Shown here: piece after piece, positions 20,423 through 28,942 of the stretch
Position numbering within the stretch: position 1 is the first letter of the stretch
Layout of the letters: every line of letters begins with the position of its first letter
DNA from: Faecalicatena faecalis
GTDB lineage: Bacteria > Bacillota > Clostridia > Lachnospirales > Lachnospiraceae
Reading direction: 5' to 3'
DNA: 64,000 nt
Assembly: GCF_012524165.2 (NCBI RefSeq)
Contig: NZ_JABACJ020000001.1
Location: 62,001 to 126,000 of the forward strand
Position numbers and translations under genes: made by a program
Notes under the pieces: model-generated
The model's input: only the letters and a program-made list of their open reading frames with translations
Database searches by the model: none
Told to the model about the DNA's origin: nothing

Positions 20423-21339
20423 TGGAATTACTCAATAACATTCTGTACGATACTGTTTATCACAGTACGCCGATCATCCTCTGTGTTATAGGTGGTATGT
20501 TCGCATATAAAGCAAATGTGCTCAATATCGCGCTGGAGGGTATGATGCTCAACGGTGCATTCGTTGCAACACTGGTCATGTTCTTTACCGGGAGTCTGCC
20601 GTTGGCAATCCTGTTATCAATTGTGACTACCTTGATTTATGGTCTGGTCTTTTCGGTCATGGGTATTACCTACAAAGGAAATGTTATTGTCGTAGGTCTT
20701 GCTATCAACCTGATTGCGCCAGCTATTGCAGGCTTTGTTATGAAGATGATGGAGACGGCAAATATCAACCTGACCAATGTGAATATTGCGAATTTTAAGA
20801 TCAATATTCCTTTCGTTAAGGACATACCGATTATCGGAAGTATTTTGAGCGGGCATCCGCCGATTACCTATCTGGCATTTATCGGAATCGCGGCATTCTC
20901 CGTGCTGATGTATAAGACAAAATTCGGTATCTATGTACGTGTAGTCGGAGAGAATGAAGACTCTGCAAAGAGTCTTGGTATCAAGACAAACTTTTATAAA
21001 TATGCGGCAGTCCTGATTGGTGCGTTCTGCTGTGCACTTGCAGGAGTGAATCTCTCAGTAGAACGTCTGGGACTCTATACCAACGATATGACGGCAGGAC
21101 GTGGATTTATTGCCATAGCTGCAATTTACTGTGGGCAGGGACGGCCGGTATTATCTTCTCTTTATGCGATTTTGTTCGGCGTGGCAAGAGCGCTGGCGGT
21201 GAACCTAAGTATCTATGCAGGACCGGCTGCCGGACTGTTTGACATTATCCCATATATCATCATGGTGACTGTGCTGGCTGTGGTATCCATCGTCAAGTAC
21301 AAGAATGTGAAGGTACGTGGATTCAAGAACGAACTGTAG
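20422..21339 (+). CDS. Nucleoside ABC transporter, permease 2
   Basis: Second permease of the importer, 305 residues with about eight hydrophobic segments. It has the typical NIALEGMMLNGAF motif near the N-terminus and GRGFIAIAAIYCGQGRP near residue 230. Its start codon overlaps the stop of permease 1 by one base. With genes 16593-20422 it forms a complete BMP-type uptake system. The next gene, a cytoplasmic hydrolase, follows after 27 bases, so uptake and breakdown share a transcript. Confidence 0.94.
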   Translation: MELLNNILYDTVYHSTPIILCVIGGMFAYKANVLNIALEGMMLNGAFVATLVMFFTGSLPLAILLSIVTTLIYGLVFSVMGITYKGNVIVVGLAINLIAPAIAGFVMKMMETANINLTNVNIANFKINIPFVKDIPIIGSILSGHPPITYLAFIGIAAFSVLMYKTKFGIYVRVVGENEDSAKSLGIKTNFYKYAAVLIGAFCCALAGVNLSVERLGLYTNDMTAGRGFIAIAAIYCGQGRPVLSSLYAILFGVARALAVNLSIYAGPAAGLFDIIPYIIMVTVLAVVSIVKYKNVKVRGFKNEL

Positions 21340-21366
21340 AATGTGGAAGAGAATGGAGGCGCGTTT

Positions 21367-21930
21367 ATGGGAAAGACAGCACTGCTGATTGTGGATATGG
21401 TGAAGGATTTTACAGACCCTCAGGGGCTTGTGTTCTATCCCCAGAATCGGGAGATCCTTCCAAAGATTCGCAGGGTGTTAGATAAGTGCAGAGAGAAGGA
21501 CGTGTTGATCGTGTTCCTTCAGCACTGCAACCGGAAAGGAAAATTTGACCGGAAGGCCGCCGCAATGCGTCCGAATTGCATCGAGGGCAGTGGAGGAGAA
21601 GAAATCGACCCGATGCTGCCGGTACTGGAATCGGATTATGTCATCAAGAAAAGACGCTACAGCGGTTTCTTCTCCACAGATCTGGATCTGGTGCTCCGCG
21701 AGCATGATGTGAAGAATGTCATTATCGTGGGAACAAAGACCAACTGCTGTATTAGGGCGACGGTGACGGATGCATTTTATTTGGATTATGAGGGATATGT
21801 CATCAGCGACTGTGTGGCGACGAACTCAGAGACGGTCAACCAGGTACACCTGGAGGATATCAATAAATATCTGGGACATGTGATTGATACAGAAACATTG
21901 TTCCAAATGCTGGATGAAGGGACGTTATGA
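21367..21930 (+). CDS. Isochorismatase-like cysteine hydrolase
   Basis: Cytoplasmic hydrolase of 187 residues in the isochorismatase/nicotinamidase superfamily. The catalytic triad is visible as D10 (LLIVDMVKDF), K95 (KRRYSGFFSTDLD) and C128 (TNCCIRATVTDA). The RPNCIEGSGGEEI stretch matches the segment seen in amide-cleaving members such as nicotinamidase and ureido-hydrolases. The true substrate is unknown; context with a nucleoside importer suggests an amide or ureido bond in a nucleobase-like ring. ATG 21367 with GGAGG 7 bases upstream is preferred over the upstream 21343 start. It overlaps the next frame only by the first reading of its stop. Confidence 0.85.
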   Translation: MGKTALLIVDMVKDFTDPQGLVFYPQNREILPKIRRVLDKCREKDVLIVFLQHCNRKGKFDRKAAAMRPNCIEGSGGEEIDPMLPVLESDYVIKKRRYSGFFSTDLDLVLREHDVKNVIIVGTKTNCCIRATVTDAFYLDYEGYVISDCVATNSETVNQVHLEDINKYLGHVIDTETLFQMLDEGTL

Positions 21931-21953
21931 TCCCGGCAGGAAAGGAAACAAGT

Positions 21954-22910
21954 ATGAAAGAGTATGACGTGATTACCAGTGGATATGTCAGCATGGACCA
22001 TATCATCAAAATAGCCTCACCTGCGAAGATCGGTTTCACCTCTCTTGTCACGAATAAGAACAACAGCCAGATTCAGTACGGCGGCTGTTCTGTCAATATT
22101 GCCTATGCACTCAGCAGGCTTGGGAAGAAGTCTCTGCCTGTTCTTAGGGTAGGCGGTGACTATGAGGCGAACGGCTTTAAGAGATTCCTGGAAGATGGCA
22201 ACGTTCCGCTTGATGGTATCGAGGTACTTGAGGACGAAATCACTTCTATCTGCTATCTTCTGCAGGACAATAACAACGATCATATTACGATTTTCTATCC
22301 AGGTGCTATGGATGGAAAATTTGCAGGGAAGATGGAGGACTCTCTGTTCGAAAAGGCCCGTCTCGGCGTGATAACAGTAGCGTCCAGACAAGATAATGAG
22401 GTGTTTTTCAGGCAATGTAAAAAATACAATGTTCCCGTTGTATTTGGAATGAAAGATGATTTCGATGCATTTCCAGAGGAGTTCTTGAAAGAACTTTTGA
22501 CGGGGAGCAAGATTATTTTCACAAATGAGGTAGAGCGTGGGATTATTGAAGAGCTTTATGGATTTAAGGATATTACGGAGCTCTTTGAAATCGGAGAAGT
22601 AGACATCATCGTGACAACGATGGGGAAAGACGGGAGCATCTGTTATGAGCGCACAGACGATGGTGTGAAAATCGAAAAAATCGGTATCTGTCCGGTAGAG
22701 CAGGTAGTAGATGCAACCGGATCAGGAGATTCCTATATGGCAGGTTTCCTGTACGGTTACCTGAACAGGGAACCTTCAAAGGAATGCTGTGTGATGGGAA
22801 GTGTTTTGTCCTGGTTCGTACTTCAGAAAGAAGGATGCTGTACCAATCTTCCCACAGAGGAAGCGTTTTTAGAGAAATACCAACAGGTAAAAAAGGGAGG
22901 CCAGTCATGA
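21954..22910 (+). CDS. PfkB-family carbohydrate/nucleoside kinase
   Basis: Ribokinase-like sugar or nucleoside kinase of 318 residues. It has the N-terminal GGCSVNIAYALSRLG block and the C-terminal PfkB signature DATGSGDSYMAGF, whose last Asp is the catalytic base. ATG 21954 is chosen over 21927 because AGGAAAGGA lies at the right distance. The phosphoryl acceptor is unknown; ribose, a deoxysugar or an intact nucleoside would all fit a locus with a BMP importer and a nucleoside phosphorylase. Its stop overlaps the start of the phosphorylase gene (ATGA). Confidence 0.88.
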   Translation: MKEYDVITSGYVSMDHIIKIASPAKIGFTSLVTNKNNSQIQYGGCSVNIAYALSRLGKKSLPVLRVGGDYEANGFKRFLEDGNVPLDGIEVLEDEITSICYLLQDNNNDHITIFYPGAMDGKFAGKMEDSLFEKARLGVITVASRQDNEVFFRQCKKYNVPVVFGMKDDFDAFPEEFLKELLTGSKIIFTNEVERGIIEELYGFKDITELFEIGEVDIIVTTMGKDGSICYERTDDGVKIEKIGICPVEQVVDATGSGDSYMAGFLYGYLNREPSKECCVMGSVLSWFVLQKEGCCTNLPTEEAFLEKYQQVKKGGQS

Positions 22911-23653
22911 GCACATTATATTTAGGAGCGGATCGATCTAATATATCAAAATATGTACTATTTTCCGGAGACCCGTGGAGAGTAGAAGTATTGAAGCAAT
23001 ATTTGGAGAATCCGCAGAAGGTAGCTTTTAAAAGAGAATTCAATACCTACACTGGAACCTACAAAGGGGTGGAAATCACCGTGACCAGCACCGGAATCGG
23101 GGCACCGTCCGCGGCCATTGCCATGGAAGAGATGTATGAATGCGGGATGGAGGTAGCTGTCCGCATGGGAACTGTCATGGCCCTGGAGGATGACATGCTT
23201 GGAAAGTTCATCATTCCGATCGCGGCGATGAGAAGAGAAGGCACAAGTGGTTCCTATGTTGACATGACCTACCCGGCAGTTGCAGATATCGATCTGGTCA
23301 ATTGTATGAACCAGACCGTAGTAGATATGGGAGCAGAGTACAGAAATGGGCTGAACTGCACCATGGATGGATTCTACAGCAAAATGCACGATTCCCGATT
23401 CTCACTGGAATGGGGGAGAGATATGACACAGACGTTTGAAGAATTGAAGAAATTAAAAGTAATCGGAATCGATATGGAATCTGCATGTATGCTGACCGTG
23501 GGAAGACTTATGGGAGTGAAGACAAGTATCGTGACCATGACTACCGTATTAGAGAACCTGAAAGAAACTCTCCAGGGACAGGCAAGGACAGATGCAGAAG
23601 ACCTGCTGTGCCGGGTGGCGCTCGAAGGAATCTACCGGTTCAGCCGTTCATAG
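22907..23653 (+). CDS. Nucleoside phosphorylase (PNP/UDP family)
   Basis: Phosphorolytic enzyme of 248 residues that would split a nucleoside into base and sugar-1-phosphate. Conserved blocks are GDPWRV (the phosphate-binding GDPxR), RMGTVMAL, and GIDMESACMLTV, equivalent to the EMESA ribose-binding motif. The start is the ATG overlapping the kinase stop, with GGGAGG six bases upstream; longer upstream frames run inside the kinase gene. Uridine phosphorylase is the closest-looking subfamily, but base specificity is not readable. It ends the tightly coupled part of the operon; 180 bases follow before the next gene. Confidence 0.85.
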   Translation: MSTLYLGADRSNISKYVLFSGDPWRVEVLKQYLENPQKVAFKREFNTYTGTYKGVEITVTSTGIGAPSAAIAMEEMYECGMEVAVRMGTVMALEDDMLGKFIIPIAAMRREGTSGSYVDMTYPAVADIDLVNCMNQTVVDMGAEYRNGLNCTMDGFYSKMHDSRFSLEWGRDMTQTFEELKKLKVIGIDMESACMLTVGRLMGVKTSIVTMTTVLENLKETLQGQARTDAEDLLCRVALEGIYRFSRS

Positions 23654-23833
23654 GGGCAGGCCCTCTTGCACACCGGATATCCTCGATTCTGACAATTGGG
23701 GATAAGAAGGTGGCAAATGGAAGTTTTTTGTTGGAAATAGTACGAGTAGTTTGGCTGGTATATTGAACAGACTATGGCTTGGAAATTGTAATACCATGAC
23801 AGGTAAAAGACAGGAAAGGAAAGGTGACAGACG

Positions 23834-24625
23834 ATGAGTAGTCAGGATATATTGAAGGTTGGGGATACAACGGTGATTGGAATGGTGCACTGTCTTCCGC
23901 TGCCTGGGACACCAGGGTTTGATGGTGACTTTCAAAAGATCATTGATCATGCGGTAGCAGATGCAGTTACGTTGGAGAAAGCCGGAGTGGATGCGGTGAT
24001 TGTGGAAAACATGGGGGACACCCCGTTTACAGCATTGCTGACGACTGCTCAGATCGCGGCATTGAGTGCAGCGGCATATGCGGTGAGACAGAATGTGAAG
24101 ATTCCGATTGGAATTGATGCGGCATTCAATGACTGTAAGGCTTCTCTTTCCATAGCAGGTATGGCAGGTGCAGACTTTATTCGTGTACCGGTCTTTGTAG
24201 ATACCGTGGTATTCTCAGATGGAATCATTCATCCGGCAGCAAGGGAATGTGTGGAGTTCAGAAAGCAGCTTGGCCTGGAGCATGTGAAGATATTAGCAGA
24301 TGTCCAAGTAAAACATGCCCATATGCTGCTTCCGTATATCACCATCGAACAGTCTGCAAAGGAAGCAGCAGACAATGGCGCCGATGGAATTATTGTGACA
24401 GGAAGTGTCATTGGGGAAGAAACGCCGCTTGATATGATTCAACGCGTGAAAAAAGTTGTTCGGATTCCGGTACTCGCAGGAAGCGGAGTGAAGGCTTCCA
24501 ATATCAAAGCACAGATGGAAATCGCAGATGGAGCAATCATCGGTTCCAGCCTAAAAGAGGGTGGAATCCTGACGAACCCGATTTCTTATGACCTGGTAAA
24601 AGAAGTAATGGATGGATTGAAATAA
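23834..24625 (+). CDS. BtpA/SgcQ-family TIM-barrel protein
   Basis: 263-residue protein of the BtpA/SgcQ family, which has been linked to photosystem I biogenesis in cyanobacteria and to sugar operons (sgcQ) in enterobacteria; its reaction is not established. Family hallmarks are GMVHCLPLPGTP near the start, DAVIVENMGDTPF, and IPIGIDAAFND. The last barrel strands carry phosphate-cup motifs (VLAGSGVK and ADGAIIGSSLK), suggesting a phosphorylated substrate. It is followed 21 bases later by an iron alcohol dehydrogenase and then by a TrpA-like barrel. I saw no terminator between the phosphorylase and this gene. Confidence 0.85.
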   Translation: MSSQDILKVGDTTVIGMVHCLPLPGTPGFDGDFQKIIDHAVADAVTLEKAGVDAVIVENMGDTPFTALLTTAQIAALSAAAYAVRQNVKIPIGIDAAFNDCKASLSIAGMAGADFIRVPVFVDTVVFSDGIIHPAARECVEFRKQLGLEHVKILADVQVKHAHMLLPYITIEQSAKEAADNGADGIIVTGSVIGEETPLDMIQRVKKVVRIPVLAGSGVKASNIKAQMEIADGAIIGSSLKEGGILTNPISYDLVKEVMDGLK

Positions 24626-24646
24626 AAGAAAAGAGGATGATGAGTT

Positions 24647-25795
24647 ATGATGAGACCAATGAAATTAGCAGGAAGCCAGTTGCTCTTTGGTGAGGGCTGT
24701 CTGGAGCATTTAAAAGCAATCAGTACCCAAAAAGCTTCTATCGTAATCGGTGGCAGCAGTATGGTAAAAAGCGGAATCCTGGATAAAGTAAAAGAATATC
24801 TTGCTGAAATCGGTGCCGAAACACAGGTAATAGAAGGGGTAGAGCCAGATCCTTCCTTTGCGACTGTTATGCGCGGTGCAAAAGAAATGCAGGAATTCGG
24901 ACCAGACCTGATTATTGCATTGGGTGGTGGTTCCGTTATGGATGCAGCGAAGACGATGTGGGTATACTATGAACACCCAGAGCTGGACTCTCTGGAAGCG
25001 CTCCTCCCTCCGAATGAGTTCCCGAAACTCAGGGAAAAAGCAATATTCTGCTGTATTCCGTCAACGGCTGGAACCGCAAGTGAGGTATCCCGTTCTGTAG
25101 TAATCTCTGATACCGAAACAGGAATTAAGCATGGAATCGGAAATATGGAAATGATGCCGGACATTGCAATCTGCGACCCAGAGGTAACACGTTCTATGCC
25201 TCCTCGAATTACAGCAGAGACAGGAATGGATGCTCTGACACATGCATTAGAAGCGTTAGCATCAACCCGTGCAAATTATATAGGAGATGTCCTTGCGACC
25301 CAGGCTGCCCTCGATATTATGGAAAATCTGCCCAAGGCATATAAAGACGGAAATGATATGCAGGTCAGAGAAACAATGTTAAATGCATCTATGGCAGCAG
25401 GACTTGCATTTACCAATGTTTCACTTGGAATCGTACACTCCATGGCTCATACACTGGGCAGCTATTTTCATACAGCACATGGATTAGGAGATGCAATGCT
25501 CCTTCCTTATATCATCCGCTTCAACAGCAGAGACGAGCGGGCAGCTAGGATCTATAAGGAATTTGCGCAGAAAGCAGGAGGCGAGGACCTGGCAGCAATG
25601 GTAGATGTTCTGAACAAAGAACTGAACATTCCTCATGCATTTAAAGAAATTATCCCGGATGAAGAAAAATATATGTCCATCCTGGAAGAGATGGCAGAGA
25701 TGGCAAAGGCAGACGGCTGTACCAAGACGAATCCGATCATCCCGACCATTGAAGAGTTAAAAGAGTTATTTATCAAGGCATATAAAGGAGAATAA
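24647..25795 (+). CDS. Iron-containing alcohol dehydrogenase
   Basis: NAD(P)-dependent group III alcohol dehydrogenase of 382 residues. The nucleotide-binding GGGSVMD is at 93-99. Metal ligands by family pattern are D195, H199, H264 and H278 (DALTHALEAL, then GIVHSMAHTLGSYFHTAHG). It would interconvert an aldehyde and an alcohol. Its position between two phosphate-binding TIM barrels suggests it handles an aldehyde produced by one of them. AGAGGA at 24632 supports ATG 24647. The stop is two bases before the next start. Confidence 0.92.
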   Translation: MMRPMKLAGSQLLFGEGCLEHLKAISTQKASIVIGGSSMVKSGILDKVKEYLAEIGAETQVIEGVEPDPSFATVMRGAKEMQEFGPDLIIALGGGSVMDAAKTMWVYYEHPELDSLEALLPPNEFPKLREKAIFCCIPSTAGTASEVSRSVVISDTETGIKHGIGNMEMMPDIAICDPEVTRSMPPRITAETGMDALTHALEALASTRANYIGDVLATQAALDIMENLPKAYKDGNDMQVRETMLNASMAAGLAFTNVSLGIVHSMAHTLGSYFHTAHGLGDAMLLPYIIRFNSRDERAARIYKEFAQKAGGEDLAAMVDVLNKELNIPHAFKEIIPDEEKYMSILEEMAEMAKADGCTKTNPIIPTIEELKELFIKAYKGE

Positions 25796-25797
25796 AA

Positions 25798-26511
25798 ATG
25801 GAAGTAATTTTATACTTATCTAACGGCTATCCTACATTGGAGAGCAGCTATCAGACCGCAATTGAGTACGCAGATGCAGGATGCCGCATGATGGAAATCG
25901 ATTTTCCATCCCGTAATCCTTATCTGGAGGGAGAATACATAGCAGACAGAATGGCAAAAGCCTTAGAGGTCTGCGATGATTACGAGAAATATATGGAAAG
26001 CATGGTGCGCATTAAAGAGCGTCTCCCAGAGGTACATTTCCTCGTACTGGCATATGAGAACACGATTGAAGAGATTGGGACAGAACGTTTTATTAAATTC
26101 TGCAAGGAAAATGATTTTGAGGATGTACTGATGGTCGGATTGAAGGATGAGACAATCAAGAATGAAATCATAGCAAGCGGACTGAAAGTATCCTGTTACG
26201 TGCAGTTCCATATGCTGCCGGAGGAAATCGAGTCAGCAAAGGCTTCCAATGGATTTGTTTATATGCAGGCGAAGCCGAACGGGAATATCAATCCAGATTA
26301 TCCGACATTAAAAGACTGTATCCAGCATTTAAGAGACTGTGGAATCGAACGTCCTATCTATTGCGGTGTGGGAGTACATGCCCCGGAGGACGTAAAGATG
26401 GTAAAGGATGCGGGCGGAGATGCAGCATTCGTTGGAAGCACGATTTTAAAGCTGCATGAAGATGTGCCAGCAATGAAAGAAATGATTAAAAGATATAAAG
26501 CACAGTGCTAA
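25798..26511 (+). CDS. TrpA-like TIM barrel outside a trp operon
   Basis: 237-residue barrel that resembles the tryptophan synthase alpha subunit but is shorter than the usual 250-270. The catalytic Glu appears kept in MMEIDFPSRNP (E. coli alphaE49), while the second acid, alphaD60, falls on a Glu in NPYLEGEY. Phosphate-cup motifs are clear (YCGVGVHAPEDVK, AAFVGSTILK). No trpB or other trp gene is near. TrpA does a retro-aldol release of glyceraldehyde 3-phosphate, so I infer a related cleavage of another phosphorylated compound, perhaps working with the dehydrogenase 2 bases upstream. It is the last gene of the unit, ended by a strong terminator. Confidence 0.75.
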   Translation: MEVILYLSNGYPTLESSYQTAIEYADAGCRMMEIDFPSRNPYLEGEYIADRMAKALEVCDDYEKYMESMVRIKERLPEVHFLVLAYENTIEEIGTERFIKFCKENDFEDVLMVGLKDETIKNEIIASGLKVSCYVQFHMLPEEIESAKASNGFVYMQAKPNGNINPDYPTLKDCIQHLRDCGIERPIYCGVGVHAPEDVKMVKDAGGDAAFVGSTILKLHEDVPAMKEMIKRYKAQC

Positions 26512-26541
26512 GTGTGTGAAATTACGTATACAAAGAATAGA

Positions 26542-26583
26542 AAATCCTGTGAAAAGATGCTTCTCTTTTCACAGGATTTTTTT
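26542..26583 (+). terminator. Terminator of the BMP/catabolic operon
   Basis: A 16-base-pair perfect stem beginning AAATCCTGTGAAAAGA, a six-base loop and a run of T residues. It separates the two catabolic loci. Confidence 0.95.
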
Positions 26584-26599
26584 ATGATACAGAAAACTT

Positions 26600-26720
26600 T
26601 GTTCCCTATATCACAAAAAGCCCTCCGGGCGGGATGCACATTGCGGCGTAAGAGGTAGATGTCGCGATGCGACCGATGTGGGCGCATGTTTCAAAAGCAA
26701 AACTCGCTATTCTTGTGTTG
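26600..26720. other. GC-rich intergenic patch with possible secondary structure
   Basis: A GC-rich stretch inside otherwise very AT-rich intergenic DNA (26584-26889). It contains GCCC/GGGC around 26620-26630, and CACAT and ATGTG arms about 45 bases apart that enclose alternating GCG/CGC triplets. There is no ORF, and it matches no riboswitch I recognise. Confidence 0.3.
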
Positions 26721-26773
26721 AAAAAAAATTACAATAGTATTGACGAAAATAGAAAAAATCAAACATATAAAAT

Positions 26774-26905
26774 TGAAAAATATTTTTTAAAATAAAGATA
26801 AAAGGATAAACTTTGTTAGTAAAGTAAAGGAATATAGGTGTTTTATAAGACAAACGAGTGAAAATATTTTACAAAATTAAAATAATAGATTGAAAATATT
26901 TTTCA
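26774..26905. promoter_or_regulatory. Three-site operator array upstream of the zinc dehydrogenase
   Basis: Three copies of a 15-base near-palindrome, consensus TGAAAATATTTTTCA, start at 26774, 26859 and 26891, so the intervals are 85 and 32 bases. The last copy overlaps the -35 region and has perfect seven-base arms. The same array occurs at 32650-32782 with intervals 86 and 32. RpiR regulators encoded nearby are the likely ligands. Confidence 0.65.
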
Positions 26906-26918
26906 AGTATGATATGAT
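26890..26918 (+). promoter_or_regulatory. Promoter of the zinc dehydrogenase operon
   Basis: TTGAAA, a 17-base spacer, then TATGAT. The -35 lies inside the third operator copy, so a bound regulator would block or contact polymerase. Confidence 0.75.
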
Positions 26919-26950
26919 TCAATCAAGTTAAGAAAAAGGAGTGAATAGAT

Positions 26951-27988
26951 ATGAAAGCAGTTGTATTAAATGCACCAAATGATTTTGCTCCCACAGAGCT
27001 GCCTAAGCCGGAGATCGGTGATGATGAGATGCTTTTGGAGATGAAGAAGGCGGCTATCTGTGGAACGGATATGAGAATATTGACAGGGGCAAAGACAAAG
27101 GGTGTACGTTATCCATCCGTTATCGGCCATGAGATGTGTGGAGTCATTGCAGAGGTGGGGAAAAACGTAACAGGATTTGAGGTCGGAGATAAAGTCTCCA
27201 TAGCGAATGTAATTCCCTGTGGTTCCTGTCCGGCTTGTCTGGAGGGGCGGGAGAATGCCTGTATGAACCGTAAGGCAATTGGGTATGAATTTAACGGCGG
27301 CTTCGAAGAATATGTCCTGATACCAGAAATCGCGATGAAAAGCGGCAACGTGATAAAACTTCCTAAGCAGGTATCCTTCACAGCGGGAGCTTTAATTGAG
27401 CCACTTGCCTGCTGCATCAGAGGGCTGAAAAATGCAGGGACAGGCTTCAATGATTCAGTTCTGATCGTGGGGGCAGGTCCCATTGGTCTGATGCATATGC
27501 AGTTATCGAAGATTGCCGGAGCGAAGCAGGTCATTGTCAGTGAACCTAATGAAATGAGAAGACAGATTGCTTTGGAATTAGGCGCGGATAGAGTAGTAGA
27601 TCCAGAGAAAGAAGATCTGGAGAAGATTGTGAAAGAAGCGACCCGGGGAATGGGTGCAGATGTCATTGTGATGGCCATTGGAGTACCGGCATTAGTGAAT
27701 TCAACGTTAAAGCTCTGTAAGAAGGGTGGGACAGTCAATTTGTTTGCTGGATTTGCAGGTACAGGAGAGTGCAGTATAGAGGTCAATACCATTCACTATA
27801 ATGAAATTAATGTAAATGGCAGTACTGCCTACAAAAGAGAAGATTATCTCGAAGCGGCAGATATGGTAATCAGCGGCAAGATAAATTTAGATAAAATTGC
27901 GACACATACCTATAAAATAGATGAATTTCAGGCAGCGTATGAGATGTGTAAAAGTGGAAAGGGGCTTAAAATTTTAATAGAGCCTTAA
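26951..27988 (+). CDS. Zinc-dependent medium-chain alcohol/polyol dehydrogenase
   Basis: MDR-superfamily oxidoreductase of 345 residues resembling sorbitol and threonine dehydrogenases. Catalytic zinc ligands by pattern are C37, H60-E61 (GHE) and E150. The structural zinc site is complete (C90, C93, C96, C104). The Rossmann motif VGAGPIGLM binds the nucleotide. It probably oxidises a secondary alcohol of a polyol or sugar acid as an early step in the catabolic locus. ATG 26951 follows AAAAGGAG and the operator-containing promoter. An aldolase gene follows after 90 bases that include a small hairpin. Confidence 0.92.
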   Translation: MKAVVLNAPNDFAPTELPKPEIGDDEMLLEMKKAAICGTDMRILTGAKTKGVRYPSVIGHEMCGVIAEVGKNVTGFEVGDKVSIANVIPCGSCPACLEGRENACMNRKAIGYEFNGGFEEYVLIPEIAMKSGNVIKLPKQVSFTAGALIEPLACCIRGLKNAGTGFNDSVLIVGAGPIGLMHMQLSKIAGAKQVIVSEPNEMRRQIALELGADRVVDPEKEDLEKIVKEATRGMGADVIVMAIGVPALVNSTLKLCKKGGTVNLFAGFAGTGECSIEVNTIHYNEINVNGSTAYKREDYLEAADMVISGKINLDKIATHTYKIDEFQAAYEMCKSGKGLKILIEP

Positions 27989-28022
27989 GCGACAGCCCAT
28001 GAATACATAAAAGGACGTTTAA

Positions 28023-28043
28023 CCTGCAATTGTGCAGGATTTT
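28023..28043 (+). other. Small intercistronic hairpin
   Basis: CCTGCA and TGCAGG form a six-base-pair stem with an ATTG loop, followed by ATTTT. It may attenuate transcription or protect mRNA ends between the dehydrogenase and aldolase genes; too weak to call a full terminator. Confidence 0.4.
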
Positions 28044-28078
28044 AAACAAAATATTCTAAAATAAAGGAGAGAAGAATT

Positions 28079-28921
28079 ATGGCAATGTTAGGAAAAGAAG
28101 TAAGAATGAGCAGACTGGTCAATCCGAAGAGTAAAAAGATGATGGCGATTACAGTGGATCATGCAATTTCAAGAGGAATTGCGCCAATGACAGGACTGCA
28201 TCAGATTCAGGACACGATTGATAAGATTATTGTAGGAAGACCGGACGCGATGACGATGACAAAAGGAATCGCGGAGCACTGTATGTGGAAACATGCAGGG
28301 GATGTAGCAATGCTCATGAAGGTTTCCAATTATTCCCCTGTTGCTCCGACAAAGGATACTGTTTTTGGCACTGTAGATGAAGCAATCCGTATGGGCGCTG
28401 ATGCAGTATCTATGGGGGCGATGACGTTAGGCGATTTTCAGGGTGAGCAGTTCGAAACAATTGGCAAGTTTTCAGAGGAATGCATGAGAAAAGGAATGCC
28501 TCTAATTGGACATGTATATCCGAAGGGGGAGAGCGTTCCTATGGATAAGAGGACATCTTGGGAAAATATTGCTTATTGTGTAAGAAGTGCATGCGAATTG
28601 GGAATGGATATAGTAAAGACCACTTACACGGGCGATCCAGACAGTATGGCGAAGGTTGTTGCATGTGTTCCGTCTACATTCCGTATCGTAATTCAGGGCG
28701 GTGATTCCTGCAAAACATTAGATGATTATCTTCAGATGACAAGGGAAGCCATGGATTGTGGAGTCGGTGGTGTTACAATGGGAAGATTTGTATGGGACTA
28801 CAAGGATGTAACTGCTCTTGTGATTGCACTGCGTTATATCATTCATGAGGGATATAGTGTAAAAGAGGCGAAAGAACTTCTTGCACAGTTGGAGAATGAT
28901 AAGAATTACGAAGAATTCTAA
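28079..28921 (+). CDS. Class I aldolase (DeoC/FbaB/LsrF-like)
   Basis: 280-residue Schiff-base aldolase of the archaeal-type FBP aldolase/LsrF group. The strand motif AITVDHAISRG is near residue 23, and the expected Schiff-base lysine is K180 in MDIVKTTYTGDP. Late IQGGDS and GVGGVTMGRFVW blocks form the phosphate-binding end of the barrel. Since an FGGY kinase follows directly, the likely job is cleaving a phosphorylated sugar or sugar acid into three-carbon pieces. RBS AAAGGAGAG seven bases before ATG. The exact substrate cannot be told. Confidence 0.87.
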   Translation: MAMLGKEVRMSRLVNPKSKKMMAITVDHAISRGIAPMTGLHQIQDTIDKIIVGRPDAMTMTKGIAEHCMWKHAGDVAMLMKVSNYSPVAPTKDTVFGTVDEAIRMGADAVSMGAMTLGDFQGEQFETIGKFSEECMRKGMPLIGHVYPKGESVPMDKRTSWENIAYCVRSACELGMDIVKTTYTGDPDSMAKVVACVPSTFRIVIQGGDSCKTLDDYLQMTREAMDCGVGGVTMGRFVWDYKDVTALVIALRYIIHEGYSVKEAKELLAQLENDKNYEEF

Positions 28922-28942
28922 TATAAAAGATGGGTGTCTGAA

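Noticed and set aside
25798..26511. Annotation as a true tryptophan synthase alpha subunit
   Set aside because: There is no trpB or other trp genes, the protein is short and the second catalytic acid appears changed.
26512..26950. Catabolite-repression (cre) sites near the sugar loci
   Set aside because: No sequence close to the cre consensus with its central CG was seen upstream of either catabolic locus.
27109..27792. Minus-strand frame of 227 codons inside the zinc dehydrogenase gene
   Set aside because: It is a shadow of strong codon bias on the plus strand; the plus-strand protein has all its zinc ligands and motifs.
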